A DNA stretch of 64,000 nt from Clostridium sp. AM33-3 (GCF_003480315.1 NZ_QUIV01000008.1:79745-143744), one strand, 5' to 3'; shown: positions 28,190 to 37,625, counted from the stretch's first letter. The notes: a model not told the origin generated them from the letters alone. Translations and numbers: made by a program.

Positions 28190-29248
28190 CTACCTCTCAA
28201 AGGCCAGGTCAATGAGGCGGTCTACCAGCTCCGGCTTTGAAATACCGGCAGCCTCCCAGAGCATCGGGTACATGCTGATGGCAGTAAAGCCCGGCATGGT
28301 ATTGATCTCATTGAAGATGACCTCTCCATCGTTGGTAACAAAGAAGTCTACGCGGGACAGGCCATAGCCGTCTACTGCGTTAAAGATCTTTGCGGCTGCC
28401 TCTCGCACGCGTTCTGCGGAATCGCCCGGAAGCTCCGGTCCGATAACAGTGCGGGACTCTGCATTATTGTATTTTGCATCGAAATCATAGAACTCTGCTG
28501 CTGCCAGGATCTCGCCGACACCGGAAGCCTTTACCGGCTTCTGGCCGCCGCCAAGGACCGCACACTCTACCTCATGTCCCACGATGGTCTCCTCCACCAG
28601 GATCTTGCGGTCATGCTTCGCAGCCTCCTTTAAGGCTTCGATCAGCTCTCTGCGGGTTTCTGCTTTGTTTACACCGCGGGAAGAGCCTGCGTTGGACGGC
28701 TTTACGAATACCGGATACTGGAAATGAGTCTCCACTGCCGCTACCGGAATATCCATATCCTTTTCCATCTCCCAGCGCATCACCGGAACATATTTTGCCT
28801 GGCGGATGCCCAGGGTATCTACGATGATCTTTGTATACAGCTTATCCATGGATACCGCGGAAGCCAGCACACCGCAGCCTACATACGGGATCTTTGCCAG
28901 CTCGAACAGGCTCTGAACGGTACCGTCCTCACCGTAAAGGCCATGGAGAACCGGAAATGCCACATCGATCCTCTCTTCTCTGGTCACGCCGTTCTCCATA
29001 ATGAGAGCGCACTTTTTTGTTGCATCCGGGGAGATAACAACCTCCACGCTGCTCCCTCTCCAGGCTCCGGAACGGATATCCTTCACGCTCTCTGCCTTCA
29101 CCCAGTGTCCTTCCTCGGTAATGCCGATGAGGAGCAGGTCATACTTTTCTTTATTTATCTGGTCAATCACATTGGCCGCAGACACACAGGATACTACATG
29201 CTCTGAGGATTGTCCGCCGAACAGGACTGCGATTTTCTTTTTGCTCAT
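28190..29248 (-). CDS. ddl: D-alanine-D-alanine ligase
   Basis: ATP-grasp ligase that makes the D-Ala-D-Ala dipeptide of peptidoglycan. Visible motifs: VLFGGQSSEHVVS at the N-terminus, VKPSNAGSSRGVNKA (ATP-grasp loop), EVECAVLGG and FNEINTMPGFTAISMYP (metal and substrate site). In Ddl enzymes the first residues of the substrate loop distinguish D-Ala from D-Lac ligases; I cannot decide this by eye. The start at 29248 follows GAGAGGGAA; an in-frame ATG at 29269 lacks a site. First gene of ddl-murI-DUF1934. Confidence 0.95.
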   Translation of the reverse strand: MSKKKIAVLFGGQSSEHVVSCVSAANVIDQINKEKYDLLLIGITEEGHWVKAESVKDIRSGAWRGSSVEVVISPDATKKCALIMENGVTREERIDVAFPVLHGLYGEDGTVQSLFELAKIPYVGCGVLASAVSMDKLYTKIIVDTLGIRQAKYVPVMRWEMEKDMDIPVAAVETHFQYPVFVKPSNAGSSRGVNKAETRRELIEALKEAAKHDRKILVEETIVGHEVECAVLGGGQKPVKASGVGEILAAAEFYDFDAKYNNAESRTVIGPELPGDSAERVREAAAKIFNAVDGYGLSRVDFFVTNDGEVIFNEINTMPGFTAISMYPMLWEAAGISKPELVDRLIDLAFER

Positions 29249-29281
29249 AATGTTCCCTCTCTTTTCCAAAATATCTGATTA

Positions 29282-29290
29282 ATTATACCA
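29282..29290 (-). promoter_or_regulatory. Likely extended -10 promoter of ddl
   Basis: Minus strand TGGTATAAT, an extended -10 element, 34 bases ahead of the ddl start. No good -35 at 17 bases, as is common for extended -10 promoters. Confidence 0.45.
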
Positions 29291-29364
29291 TATCTGTCAA
29301 CACTTAAGAAGTGACAGGGTATACAAGAATAGATTTTTTTCCCTGCCAGAAGGAGGCTTTTTCC

Positions 29365-30000
29365 ATGAAACAAAAATTAGTTCTTCCCCTTCTTCTCCTT
29401 TCCCTGCTGCTTTCCATGGCAAACCTGCAGAAACACCGGGAAGCACTGGCAGACCGCATCGCCCCTTCCATTCTGCGCTTCCACATTCTCGCCAACAGCG
29501 ATTCCAAAACCGATCAGGCCGTAAAGCTGGAGGTACGCAGTTTTCTTTTAGACTATATCCGGGACCACCTGCCGGAAAGCGCAGACAGCAAGAACGAGGT
29601 TTCCGGCTGGCTTTTCAAAAACAAAACCAGCCTGGAGACTGCCGCCAGTCGTTTTCTTGCCGAAAAGCAAATGCCCTATAGCGCTGCGCTTTCCCTGGAA
29701 CGCACCTGGTTTCCCACAAGAGTCTACGATGATCTGGTGATCCCCTGCGGCACCTACGATGCCGCCCGTCTCATCCTCGGAAAAGGAAAGGGCCACAACT
29801 GGTGGTGCGTCCTCTACCCGCGGTTCTGTTTTCTCGATGAAGCCTGCAGAGAAATTCCGGAGGAAAGCCGCAGAGAGCTTCAGGAAAAACTGAATCAGGG
29901 CGATTATCCCCTACTTAAGGATCATCGCCCTGAACTGAATATTCGTTTTTTCTTTTTCCCGGATTTTCAGCCGGTGCTGCCATCACACAGCAGCGGCTGA
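29365..30000 (+). CDS. spoIIR: Stage II sporulation protein R
   Basis: Forespore-made, secreted signalling protein that triggers SpoIIGA to process pro-sigma-E in the mother cell. The 211-residue protein begins with a hydrophobic export segment and contains LRFHILANSDSKTDQAVKL and the strongly conserved GKGKGHNWWCVLYPRFCFLD. ATG at 29365 has AAGGAGG; the upstream ATG at 29311 has no site. Convergent with the TolC-like gene, 17 bases away. With gerA it shows the organism makes spores. A sigma-F promoter is expected but I could not identify one clearly. Confidence 0.93.
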   Translation: MKQKLVLPLLLLSLLLSMANLQKHREALADRIAPSILRFHILANSDSKTDQAVKLEVRSFLLDYIRDHLPESADSKNEVSGWLFKNKTSLETAASRFLAEKQMPYSAALSLERTWFPTRVYDDLVIPCGTYDAARLILGKGKGHNWWCVLYPRFCFLDEACREIPEESRRELQEKLNQGDYPLLKDHRPELNIRFFFFPDFQPVLPSHSSG

Positions 30001-30017
30001 ACTTGTTTTGGCCCAGG

Positions 30018-31208
30018 CTATTCTATGGACGCCAGGCCCTGAACACCCCAGTTATAGGTTTCCATGGCCAGGCGCAGCGCAGTATCTGCGCTCTCATAGG
30101 AACTCTTTGCCTGATAATAGGAAATCTCGGTGCCAATATAATCGGATTCTCCGAGAAGTCCCATCTGATACATGCGTGTATATTTGTCGTGTGTCTTCTG
30201 AGCTGCCTGATAACCGGCTCTTGCACCTTCGAATGCCTCTTTCTGTGTATATACATCGTTGTACAGGCGCTTCATCTCAATAGTCAGCTTCTGTTCGCCC
30301 TCCTCGATCACACCGAGACGGCTCTCGATACTGGCATTGCTGGTTCCCTTTGCGGAGGTACGCTGGCTGATCAGGGTGCTGTTATTGCCGATCGCCTTCT
30401 TCGTATCTTCCTCCAGATTCATCTGATCGATCTGAGTCAGATCAGTCTCCGGGATCGGAGCAAGCTCCGGGGAAGCATCCGCCGCCCATCCGGTCAGAGT
30501 ACATAACGTAGGCTTTAACTGCAGCAGTCCGCCGTCTAAAGATGCCACGGAGCTTGCCGCGGAAAGCCGGTTGGTCTGGGCTGTCAGCACATCCTGATCG
30601 GTTGCCATGCCAAGGGCATGCTTGTTTACCGCGATCTCATACTGCTTTGCGTAAAGCTCCTGCAGCTTTTCCAGGGTATTGCGCTGTTTTAACAGCGAAT
30701 CGTACGTGATCATCAGAGACTGCGCCGCCTTCGTGATCTGCTTTTCGCCCTTCTGAATACCGACCACCGTTTTCCGGTTGTACAGATCGGTGCTGCGCAG
30801 GCCCGATGCAACCTTGCCAAGGATGATTTCCTGCATGGTATAATTTCCGTATCCTGTCCAGTTTCCCTGATCCTTCGCCTCGTCCTTCAGATTTTTCATC
30901 TTGCCGCGCTGACTGTCCAGCTCCTGGATATTCCGGTCAATTTTTTCCTTGCTTTCCCGCAGGTTTTTCCAGATTTCCGAAATGCTGCTGTTATAGACAT
31001 GCACCAGATCTGGAATCTCATCATATTCCAGCACGTTGTCCTGAAGCTTTGCCCAGGTCTCTGCATCGTAGGTGTCCTCCGGATTTCCGGTGACCGGGGC
31101 ATACGCCGCAAATGCAGTGCCCGGCATTGCCGCAAGGAGCATGGTGCCTGCAAGTACTGCTGCTCCCACACGTTTCAGATATGCCTTCCGGCTGCAATTT
31201 TTTCTCAT
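30018..31208 (-). CDS. TolC-like exported protein, copy 1
   Basis: 396-residue secreted or surface protein with signal peptide (MRKNCSRKAYLKRVGAAVLA..., cleavage after AFA). It is mostly long alpha-helical hairpins, with the repeated TolC-type motif HALGMATDQDVLTAQTNRL in the first half and MGLLGESDYIGTEISYYQ in the second. Classical TolC (about 470 mature residues) has outer-membrane beta strands between helices; here those positions hold hydrophilic, charged sequence, so a pore in an outer membrane is unlikely. It shares the motif WAKLQDNVLEYDEI with copy 2, 13 bases upstream. Last gene of the RND operon. Confidence 0.8.
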   Translation of the reverse strand: MRKNCSRKAYLKRVGAAVLAGTMLLAAMPGTAFAAYAPVTGNPEDTYDAETWAKLQDNVLEYDEIPDLVHVYNSSISEIWKNLRESKEKIDRNIQELDSQRGKMKNLKDEAKDQGNWTGYGNYTMQEIILGKVASGLRSTDLYNRKTVVGIQKGEKQITKAAQSLMITYDSLLKQRNTLEKLQELYAKQYEIAVNKHALGMATDQDVLTAQTNRLSAASSVASLDGGLLQLKPTLCTLTGWAADASPELAPIPETDLTQIDQMNLEEDTKKAIGNNSTLISQRTSAKGTSNASIESRLGVIEEGEQKLTIEMKRLYNDVYTQKEAFEGARAGYQAAQKTHDKYTRMYQMGLLGESDYIGTEISYYQAKSSYESADTALRLAMETYNWGVQGLASIE

Positions 31209-31221
31209 CCTGTTCACCGCC

Positions 31222-32391
31222 TTATGATGCATTTGCCAGGCCATTCAGTACCCACTCATAGGACTGGATTGCCTGGAGCAGGTTATACTTTGCAATCTGT
31301 GCCTGGATCACGGCAGAATCGTATGCATACTTTCTGTTCAGATAGTCCATCTTCCCGATCATGCCAAGCTGATATTGGCGTTCCGTTGTCTGCATGGTCT
31401 TTTCCTGCAGCTGAGCCTGTGCTCCCTTCAGGTCCATGGAAGCCTTCGCTGCCAGCACATTCTGATAGCTGCCGGTTACGGAAGCTCCGATGGTCTGGGT
31501 ATCCTCCCGGATGGTTTTCTCCAGGGTTTCTTTCGTATCATCGCTCTTTGCGTTTTCCAGCTTCCGTTTATTTACCTTCATGGTGTAGCTGTTTTCCACC
31601 GCCTGCGCTTTATCCGCAGCAGGATTCATGGCCGCAATCCGGTCCGGATCCGGCTCCGGCAGCGTGCCGATCTCCGGCCGGTCATCATGCTTCCAGCCCA
31701 GAGCAACAAACAGCTTTTCCTGGTTGTTCTCAATGGTATTCTGATCATCCAGAATCGCCTTGTTCGCATTTCTTAAGCTTTCCTCCGCAGACAGGACATC
31801 CACATCGGTTGCCATCCCCAGAGACTGTCGGTTCTGAACGCTCTGATACGTCTCGGTCAGCAGCTCCTGATTCTTCTGATCCAGCTCCAGCTGCAGCTGA
31901 TTTACATAATATGCGATCATCTGCTGCTGGGCATTGGAAGTCAGCATGGCCTCCGCGGAAGCATAATTATAATAGTAGGTCATGTAATCATCCACCGCTT
32001 CATCGGCGGATTTTCTCCAGTTATCGATCTGCATCTCACTGGTCACAATGGCCGTCATAATACTTGCATAGGAAGTATCATCCACATCCGGGTAGCTTAA
32101 GCTGGCTTCCAGATCGTCTGCCAGTTCCCGGTAGCGGTTGGCCCATTCGTCATTGCTCTCGCCGTAATCCTTACGGAATTTGCTTAAGTCAATGGCATTT
32201 TTCTGGACGGTCGCATTGTATTCGTGGATCAGATCTGCAATCTCATCGTACTCGATCTTATTGTCCTGTAATCTGGCCCACTCCTCTGCACTGCGTGAAA
32301 ACTCCGGGCTGGCAGCAAACGCCGTAACCGGCGCTGCTGTCATCATCACTCCGGCCATTCCCAGAGATAATGCCTGTTTTAATCGTTTCAT
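31222..32391 (-). CDS. TolC-like exported protein, copy 2
   Basis: 389 residues. Signal peptide MKRLKQALSLGMAGVMMTAA with predicted cleavage after AFA. Two TolC-type helical repeats are visible: LGMATDVDVLSAEESLRNA and LGMIGKMDYLNRKYAYDSA. The N-terminus carries WARLQDNKIEYDEI, shared with copy 1. There are no recognisable transmembrane beta strands. It follows the RND permease by 28 bases and is transcribed with it. In diderms TolC links the pump to the outside; in this monoderm it may form a wall-embedded conduit with the adaptor. That role is inference. Confidence 0.8.
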   Translation of the reverse strand: MKRLKQALSLGMAGVMMTAAPVTAFAASPEFSRSAEEWARLQDNKIEYDEIADLIHEYNATVQKNAIDLSKFRKDYGESNDEWANRYRELADDLEASLSYPDVDDTSYASIMTAIVTSEMQIDNWRKSADEAVDDYMTYYYNYASAEAMLTSNAQQQMIAYYVNQLQLELDQKNQELLTETYQSVQNRQSLGMATDVDVLSAEESLRNANKAILDDQNTIENNQEKLFVALGWKHDDRPEIGTLPEPDPDRIAAMNPAADKAQAVENSYTMKVNKRKLENAKSDDTKETLEKTIREDTQTIGASVTGSYQNVLAAKASMDLKGAQAQLQEKTMQTTERQYQLGMIGKMDYLNRKYAYDSAVIQAQIAKYNLLQAIQSYEWVLNGLANAS

Positions 32392-32419
32392 CTAACATCC
32401 TCCGAAGCCGTCTGGCTTA

Positions 32420-35400
32420 TTAATCGTAATGGGGTTCCGGTTTCTTTTTCGGGCTCATAACCTCATAGTAGATCGGCAGCATTAAGAGTGCCAGCACAGT
32501 GGAAGCCACGAGACCTCCCACATCTACCAGGGCCAGACCCTGCATGCTCTTACCGCTGTCACCGTAGGCCAGCGCCATCGGGATCATGGATACAATGGTC
32601 GTTAACGTTGTCATCAGGATCGGGCGCAGACGGGTCGCACCGGCCTCGATCAGGGCGGTGTCGCGGTCCATCTCACTGCGGTACTGGTTTACGGTATCGA
32701 CATACAGGATACCGTTGTTTACTACGGTTCCGACTAACATCAGGAATCCCAGCAGGGATACCATACTGATCGGGCAGTCCGCCAGGTATAAAAGTCCGAA
32801 GGAACCGATCAGGGAGAACGGAATGGTGGTCATGACCATCAGAGAGAACTTCGGTGACTCAAACTGTGCTGCCATGACTACGAAAATCAGGAAAATTGCC
32901 GTGATGATCGCGGTGCCCAGGTTTCCGAACTCCTCCTTCATGCTCTCATCCTGGGAGTTTAATCCACGGGTGATGGTCGGAGTCAGGTGCTTGCTTACTA
33001 CTTCATTGTATAACTTATTCTCGATCGCATCGATCTGGCGGGCATCATCGGTCGGAACATCACCGGTGATGGTTACCTGATACTGCTTATCCTTTCTGGT
33101 AATGGTGTTCGGGCTGTCCTGGAAAACAATATCTGCCACATCTGCCAGTGCCACGGAGCCGCCTGCGTTTCCGGTCAGGACAATGCCCTTCAGCTTGTCG
33201 ATGGTGTCGTACTCATCCTCCGGGTACTCGACCATAACACTGACATCATCGCCATCTACGTTTAAGGTGGTTGCTTCCTTGCCGCCCAGCATGCTGCTGA
33301 CGGTGCCTGCGATCTGAAGCGGAGTGATATTCTCCGCGTTTGCCTTCACAGCATCAATGTTCAGCTTGACAACCGGCGCCGCATTCTCCAGGGTACTGTG
33401 CACCTTGGAAACCTCCGGACGTGCAAGCAGCTCTTTGGTAATCTGGTCAGATGCGCTTTTGAGCTCATCGTACTGGGTACCCTGTAAAATATACTCAATA
33501 CCGCTGGTGCTGCTAGTCATCGTAGACGAGGACGCGATGTCCATGGAAATGTTTGCGCCTGCGATCTGGTTTAACAGCGGCTTCCACTCCTTGATGACCT
33601 CATTGGTCTCACGCTTTCTGTCATCCTTTAAGTAAGCAGTCAGCGTTGCGCCGGAGCTGGTCATGGCAGACATACCGCTTCCACCGGAGGTTAACATATA
33701 GGAATCCAGGTCTTCATCTGCGGTAACGATCTTCTCTACCTGCTCGTAAATCCTGTCTTCCTCCTCCAGGGTCAGACCCGGACGGGTTTCAATGCTGACA
33801 GAGATCTCACCGGTATCATCGGAAACCATCAGCTCCATGCGCAGCTGAGAAGCCATCCAGAAGGCAGCCACCAGCAATGCAACAGAAGTGAAGAGGACGG
33901 TTTTCTTTTTCTTCAGCAGCACCTTCATGATGCTGCGATAGCCATTCTGCATGGCACGGATCAAAGCACCGACCGGAGATTCCTCCTTCTCCTGCGGGCG
34001 GTAGAAGCAGTAACAAAGCGGAACGATGGTCATTGCACTGATGAGGGATGCCACCATACAGAAGATGATCGTAAAGCCTAACGGCTTGAACATCTGGCCT
34101 GTCAGGCCCTGAAGCAGAGCCAGCGGCAGGAATACAACACAGGTGGTCACGGTACTTCCGATAATGGACTGCAGCACAATGCCGCTTCCCTCCAGGGCAG
34201 CCTCCCGGTATCCCACAATGCCTTTTCCCTTGGTGGAACGGAAGCAGCTCTCCAGCACTACAATGGAGTTATCTACCATCATACCTACACCAAGTACCAG
34301 GCTCGATAAGGTAACTACGTTTAAGGAGAAGCCCATAACCTGGATCAGGATCAGGGCAACCAGGATGGAGATCGGGATGGAGGTACCAACGATCAGGGAT
34401 GCCTTGATCTCACCAAAGAACAGGAAGATGATCAGCATGGAGACCACAACTGCCATCACCATGGTCTGCATAACGCTCTTTAAGGAAGAGTTGATCTCAT
34501 CACTGGTATCACTTACGGTGATGATCTCCAGATTCTCATCTGCATCGGTCAGATTCTTGATGGTCTTCTTGACTGCCTTAGAAACATCCACCGCAGAAGC
34601 GCTCTGCTGCTTCTTGATACCGATGGAAATGGTATCCTCACCGTTATAACGCGCAATACTGCTGGCATCCTCTTTCGCCATCTGAACGTTTGCGACATCA
34701 GACAGGTAGATCACATTGCCATTTCCGAGATTTAACGGAATGCTCTTTAATAATTCTTCTGTGTCATACTGGGTTCCGGCACTGACGGAAAGCTTCTGGC
34801 CTCCCACAATGGTGTCACCGGCCGGATAGGTAAAGTCTGCGCTGCCGATGGCAGTAGCCACAGAAGAAAGGTTTAAATGATACTGCTCCAGCTTCTCCGG
34901 AATCAGCTGTACCTGAATGTACTCCTTCTGTCCGCCGCTGATGCTGACATCGGTAACGGTGGTGATCTTCTCAAACTCCGGAACGATCTTGTTGTTTACA
35001 TAGTTGTAAAGGTCGGACTGCGCCTTGTTATTGACCGACAGGGACACGGTATCCATCTCGTCAATATTCATCTCTATGATAACCGGGGCATTGCAGTCGT
35101 CCGGGAGATCTCCCTCCAGGGCATCCATCTTCTTCTTTAAGTCATCGTATGCTTCATCGATGTCTTTGCCATAATCATACTGGATGATGACCAGAGATAC
35201 GTTTTCCATGGAGCGGGACTGAATGGTATCAACACCGCTTAAGGAGCCTATCTCTTTCTCGATCTTCGTACTTACCAGATCATTTACATCCTCCGGGCTG
35301 GCTCCCGGATATACAGAATATACAATAAGTACCGGCATTTCCATGGTCGGCATCAGCTCCAGCTTTGCGCCAAGAACAGACTGAAGACCGAACACGATCA

Positions 35401-35461
35401 GGCACAGGATTACCATAACAACGGTAACCGGCCGCTTCAGGACTGATTTTGTTAATCCCAT
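32420..35461 (-). CDS. RND efflux pump permease (HAE1/AcrB-like)
   Basis: 1013-residue proton-driven RND transporter. First helix VVMVILCLIVFGLQSVLGAKLELMP region, two large extracytoplasmic loops, and twelve predicted membrane helices. The TM4 proton-relay motif is GVGMMVDNSIVVLES (AcrB has DD; here D-N, as in many HAE1 proteins). YPGASPEDV and GLALVDVGGLVAST are typical family segments. It lies 27 bases after the adaptor gene. RND pumps in monoderm Firmicutes occur (for example YerP/SwrC types), but the presence of a full adaptor and two TolC-like genes here is unusual. Confidence 0.93.
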   Translation of the reverse strand: MGLTKSVLKRPVTVVMVILCLIVFGLQSVLGAKLELMPTMEMPVLIVYSVYPGASPEDVNDLVSTKIEKEIGSLSGVDTIQSRSMENVSLVIIQYDYGKDIDEAYDDLKKKMDALEGDLPDDCNAPVIIEMNIDEMDTVSLSVNNKAQSDLYNYVNNKIVPEFEKITTVTDVSISGGQKEYIQVQLIPEKLEQYHLNLSSVATAIGSADFTYPAGDTIVGGQKLSVSAGTQYDTEELLKSIPLNLGNGNVIYLSDVANVQMAKEDASSIARYNGEDTISIGIKKQQSASAVDVSKAVKKTIKNLTDADENLEIITVSDTSDEINSSLKSVMQTMVMAVVVSMLIIFLFFGEIKASLIVGTSIPISILVALILIQVMGFSLNVVTLSSLVLGVGMMVDNSIVVLESCFRSTKGKGIVGYREAALEGSGIVLQSIIGSTVTTCVVFLPLALLQGLTGQMFKPLGFTIIFCMVASLISAMTIVPLCYCFYRPQEKEESPVGALIRAMQNGYRSIMKVLLKKKKTVLFTSVALLVAAFWMASQLRMELMVSDDTGEISVSIETRPGLTLEEEDRIYEQVEKIVTADEDLDSYMLTSGGSGMSAMTSSGATLTAYLKDDRKRETNEVIKEWKPLLNQIAGANISMDIASSSTMTSSTSGIEYILQGTQYDELKSASDQITKELLARPEVSKVHSTLENAAPVVKLNIDAVKANAENITPLQIAGTVSSMLGGKEATTLNVDGDDVSVMVEYPEDEYDTIDKLKGIVLTGNAGGSVALADVADIVFQDSPNTITRKDKQYQVTITGDVPTDDARQIDAIENKLYNEVVSKHLTPTITRGLNSQDESMKEEFGNLGTAIITAIFLIFVVMAAQFESPKFSLMVMTTIPFSLIGSFGLLYLADCPISMVSLLGFLMLVGTVVNNGILYVDTVNQYRSEMDRDTALIEAGATRLRPILMTTLTTIVSMIPMALAYGDSGKSMQGLALVDVGGLVASTVLALLMLPIYYEVMSPKKKPEPHYD

Positions 35462-35488
35462 TGATGTTTTCCTCCTTCTGCTCTCACA

Positions 35489-36652
35489 CTAGTTGCCGCT
35501 TGTCTCTTCGCCGGAAGCCTCTGTGCTTTCTGCATTGTCTGCGCTCTGCGCATCCGCAGAGGTCTCTGCTGATGCATCTGCTGCCTGGGTATCTGCTGCC
35601 GCATTCGGGTCTGCCTTCTGTACCTGGGAACCCTCATACAGCTCAGAGCTCCAGGTGGTGATCACTTCATCGGATGCATTGATGCCGGAAAGGATCTGTG
35701 CCTTTTTGGAATCGTATAAGCCAACCTCCACCGGAACGTAATGAACGGTTCCGTTGTCGTATGTATACACATAAGCATCGCCGCCGGAATAGTAAACTGC
35801 GTCAACCGGAATGGTCAGCACATTGTCCGCGCGGTCGGAAATAACGGAAAGCTTGGTGGTAGAACCGGTTGGGAGCGCATCGCCGTTTTCCACGGAGGCC
35901 TTTACCTTAAAGAGTCCTGTGGAATCGTCAATCATGCTGCTGACCTCGTTGATGGTGCCCTGGTAATCGGTACCATTCTTATCTACGCTGATCGGATCGC
36001 CTACATGCAGCTCGGTTACCACCTTCTCCGGAACGGAAAAGGTGATGGACTTGCTGCCCGCGCCGGAAATCACGGCCAGAAGCACCTGGGAAGCCACGTT
36101 ATCGTGCACCTCAATGTTGCAGGTCTCCACCTTGCCGGAAATCGGTGCAGTCACGTTTGCAAACTCCACCTGATAATCATAGTTCAGCTTTGCGGAATCA
36201 TAGGCAATTTGGGCATTCCTGGCCTGAGTCTGAGCCTGTTCAAATGCCACACTTGCGATATCACCTGCCGCGAACAGCGCCTGTTGACGTCCCAGATTGG
36301 TATTGGCATCGTTCATAGCCTGCTGCGCGGATTCCATCTGGAGTCTCGCTGCCTCAACCTGCTTGGTATCAATCTTGCAGATTGGCTGTCCCTCCTGTAC
36401 CATATCGCCTGCTTTTACGAACACATCGGTGATCTCACCAGCTGCCTTCGGATAAATGTAAACCACATCAGACGGCTCTACCTTGCCCACCAGGCTGCGG
36501 TACAGTTCAATGCTTCCCATCTGCGGGTTCTCTACGTTCACCACCGGAATCAGGGTTTCCTCCTCCACCGGCTTTTTGCGCATTGCGCTGATGCCGGCCG
36601 CAACCGCAATCACCGCTACGACCACTCCTGCAATTACCACTTTCTTTTTCAT
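35489..36652 (-). CDS. RND efflux adaptor (membrane fusion protein, HlyD/AcrA-like)
   Basis: 387 residues. One N-terminal membrane anchor (VVIAGVVVAVIAVAAGI), then the biotinyl-lipoyl-like domain split around a short alpha hairpin (AARLQMESAQQAMNDANTNL ... AQTQARNAQIAYDSAKLNYD), a beta-barrel domain (VPEKVVTELHVGDPIS) and a membrane-proximal domain. The last 45 or so residues are a low-complexity Ala/Asp/Ser/Glu tail, possibly crossing the cell wall. ATG at 36652 has GAGGAGA upstream. It is second in the operon after tetR, 52 bases downstream, and presumably bridges the permease and the TolC-like proteins. Confidence 0.92.
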   Translation of the reverse strand: MKKKVVIAGVVVAVIAVAAGISAMRKKPVEEETLIPVVNVENPQMGSIELYRSLVGKVEPSDVVYIYPKAAGEITDVFVKAGDMVQEGQPICKIDTKQVEAARLQMESAQQAMNDANTNLGRQQALFAAGDIASVAFEQAQTQARNAQIAYDSAKLNYDYQVEFANVTAPISGKVETCNIEVHDNVASQVLLAVISGAGSKSITFSVPEKVVTELHVGDPISVDKNGTDYQGTINEVSSMIDDSTGLFKVKASVENGDALPTGSTTKLSVISDRADNVLTIPVDAVYYSGGDAYVYTYDNGTVHYVPVEVGLYDSKKAQILSGINASDEVITTWSSELYEGSQVQKADPNAAADTQAADASAETSADAQSADNAESTEASGEETSGN

Positions 36653-36704
36653 AGCTGTCTCCTCTTATTTTCCACTTTTTATGATCGTGATTCTTTCATA
36701 CTTA

Positions 36705-37334
36705 TTACGAAATCAGGGCTCCATGCTTAATCACTTCCAGGGAATCCAGATAACGTTTCCGGATCTGATCCAGCTGATCCGGCTGCTCATAGTAAAAGCG
36801 CACCGCTAAAATCAGGGATGTAACACCAAGCTGCAGCACAACATCCAGTTCCTCCTCCGAACGTCTTGCAAACCGCTCCATACGGATCCGTTTTGCGAGC
36901 CACTGGGTCGTTTTTTCTTTTCCCGGGCTTCCCATGGGCGGTCTGTATCCGATTTCAAAGCCCATGGCCCTGGTATTCTCCTGGTAGGAGCAGACATTAC
37001 GCACCAGCTGTACCATCTCCTTCGACTCTTCCAGCTTGCGGATCGTAAACTCAAACAGCCATTCCAGCATGTCGAAGAGATTACCGTCATTTTTGTCCAG
37101 CTCCCTTTCGCAGCATTCCTGCATCTGTCTCGCATTGTCCTCAAAAATATAGCGGACCACATCCTGCTTATCTTCAAAATAGGTGTAAAAGCTTCCGCGG
37201 GAAATATCCGCGTTCTGTATGATCTGGTTGATGGAGGCCTTCTCAAAGGGAACTCGCGCAAATTCCTTGATGGCGGCCTGCCGGATCACCTGCTTTTTCG
37301 CTTCCGGAAGACGATAAAATCGTTCCGTAGGCAT
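36705..37334 (-). CDS. TetR-family repressor of the RND operon
   Basis: 209-residue TetR-type regulator. The N-terminal DNA-binding domain includes KASINQIIQNADISRGSFYTYF, with helix-turn-helix at about residues 25-50; the C-terminal ligand domain is divergent. ATG at 37334 follows GGAGG by eight bases; a GTG at 37343 in frame would overlap the site and is rejected. First gene of tetR-adaptor-permease-tolC-tolC. A palindrome covering its own -10 box suggests autorepression of the whole operon, relieved by an unknown ligand. Confidence 0.92.
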   Translation of the reverse strand: MPTERFYRLPEAKKQVIRQAAIKEFARVPFEKASINQIIQNADISRGSFYTYFEDKQDVVRYIFEDNARQMQECCERELDKNDGNLFDMLEWLFEFTIRKLEESKEMVQLVRNVCSYQENTRAMGFEIGYRPPMGSPGKEKTTQWLAKRIRMERFARRSEEELDVVLQLGVTSLILAVRFYYEQPDQLDQIRKRYLDSLEVIKHGALIS

Positions 37335-37422
37335 GTTAAGCACCTCCTTCCCGTTTCTCTTTTGTAAAAATATTTCATTTTGTTTATTTTATGACAATCT
37401 GTCACTTTTTAGTGTGACAATG

Positions 37423-37440
37423 TGTCATATTATAATGACA
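37423..37440. promoter_or_regulatory. TetR operator palindrome
   Basis: TGTCATATTATAATGACA, a perfect inverted repeat (TGTCAT / ATGACA around ATTATA) centred on the -10 of the operon promoter. A second, imperfect set of TGTCAC...GTGTGACA half-sites lies at 37400-37419 and a TGTCAC at 37444-37449, suggesting more than one dimer can bind. Confidence 0.75.
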
Positions 37441-37457
37441 GCCTGTCACATTGTCAA
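37429..37457 (-). promoter_or_regulatory. Promoter of the tetR-RND operon
   Basis: Perfect consensus on the minus strand: TTGACA (37452-37457), 17-base spacer, TATAAT (37429-37434). Because it is so strong, tight repression through the overlapping palindrome is likely. Confidence 0.85.
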
Positions 37458-37625
37458 GTGTTCCGGAAATATTTTATACTTTCTTTACAGTTTTTTAACG
37501 CCTTCTGTTAGAGTTCCGTTAAGATTTTACTCTCCCGACGCATTTTCTTATTTTACTGTTACAATAGAATCGGAAATTTATTTCTGAAATGGAAAAATCA
37601 GAAGAATAACACACGGAGGATGTCC

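Noticed and set aside
32420..35461. RND operon as evidence for an outer membrane or contaminating diderm DNA
   Set aside because: Flanking genes (spoIIR, ddl-murI, LysR) and promoter style are continuous with the rest of the window, and TolC-like proteins show no clear barrel strands.
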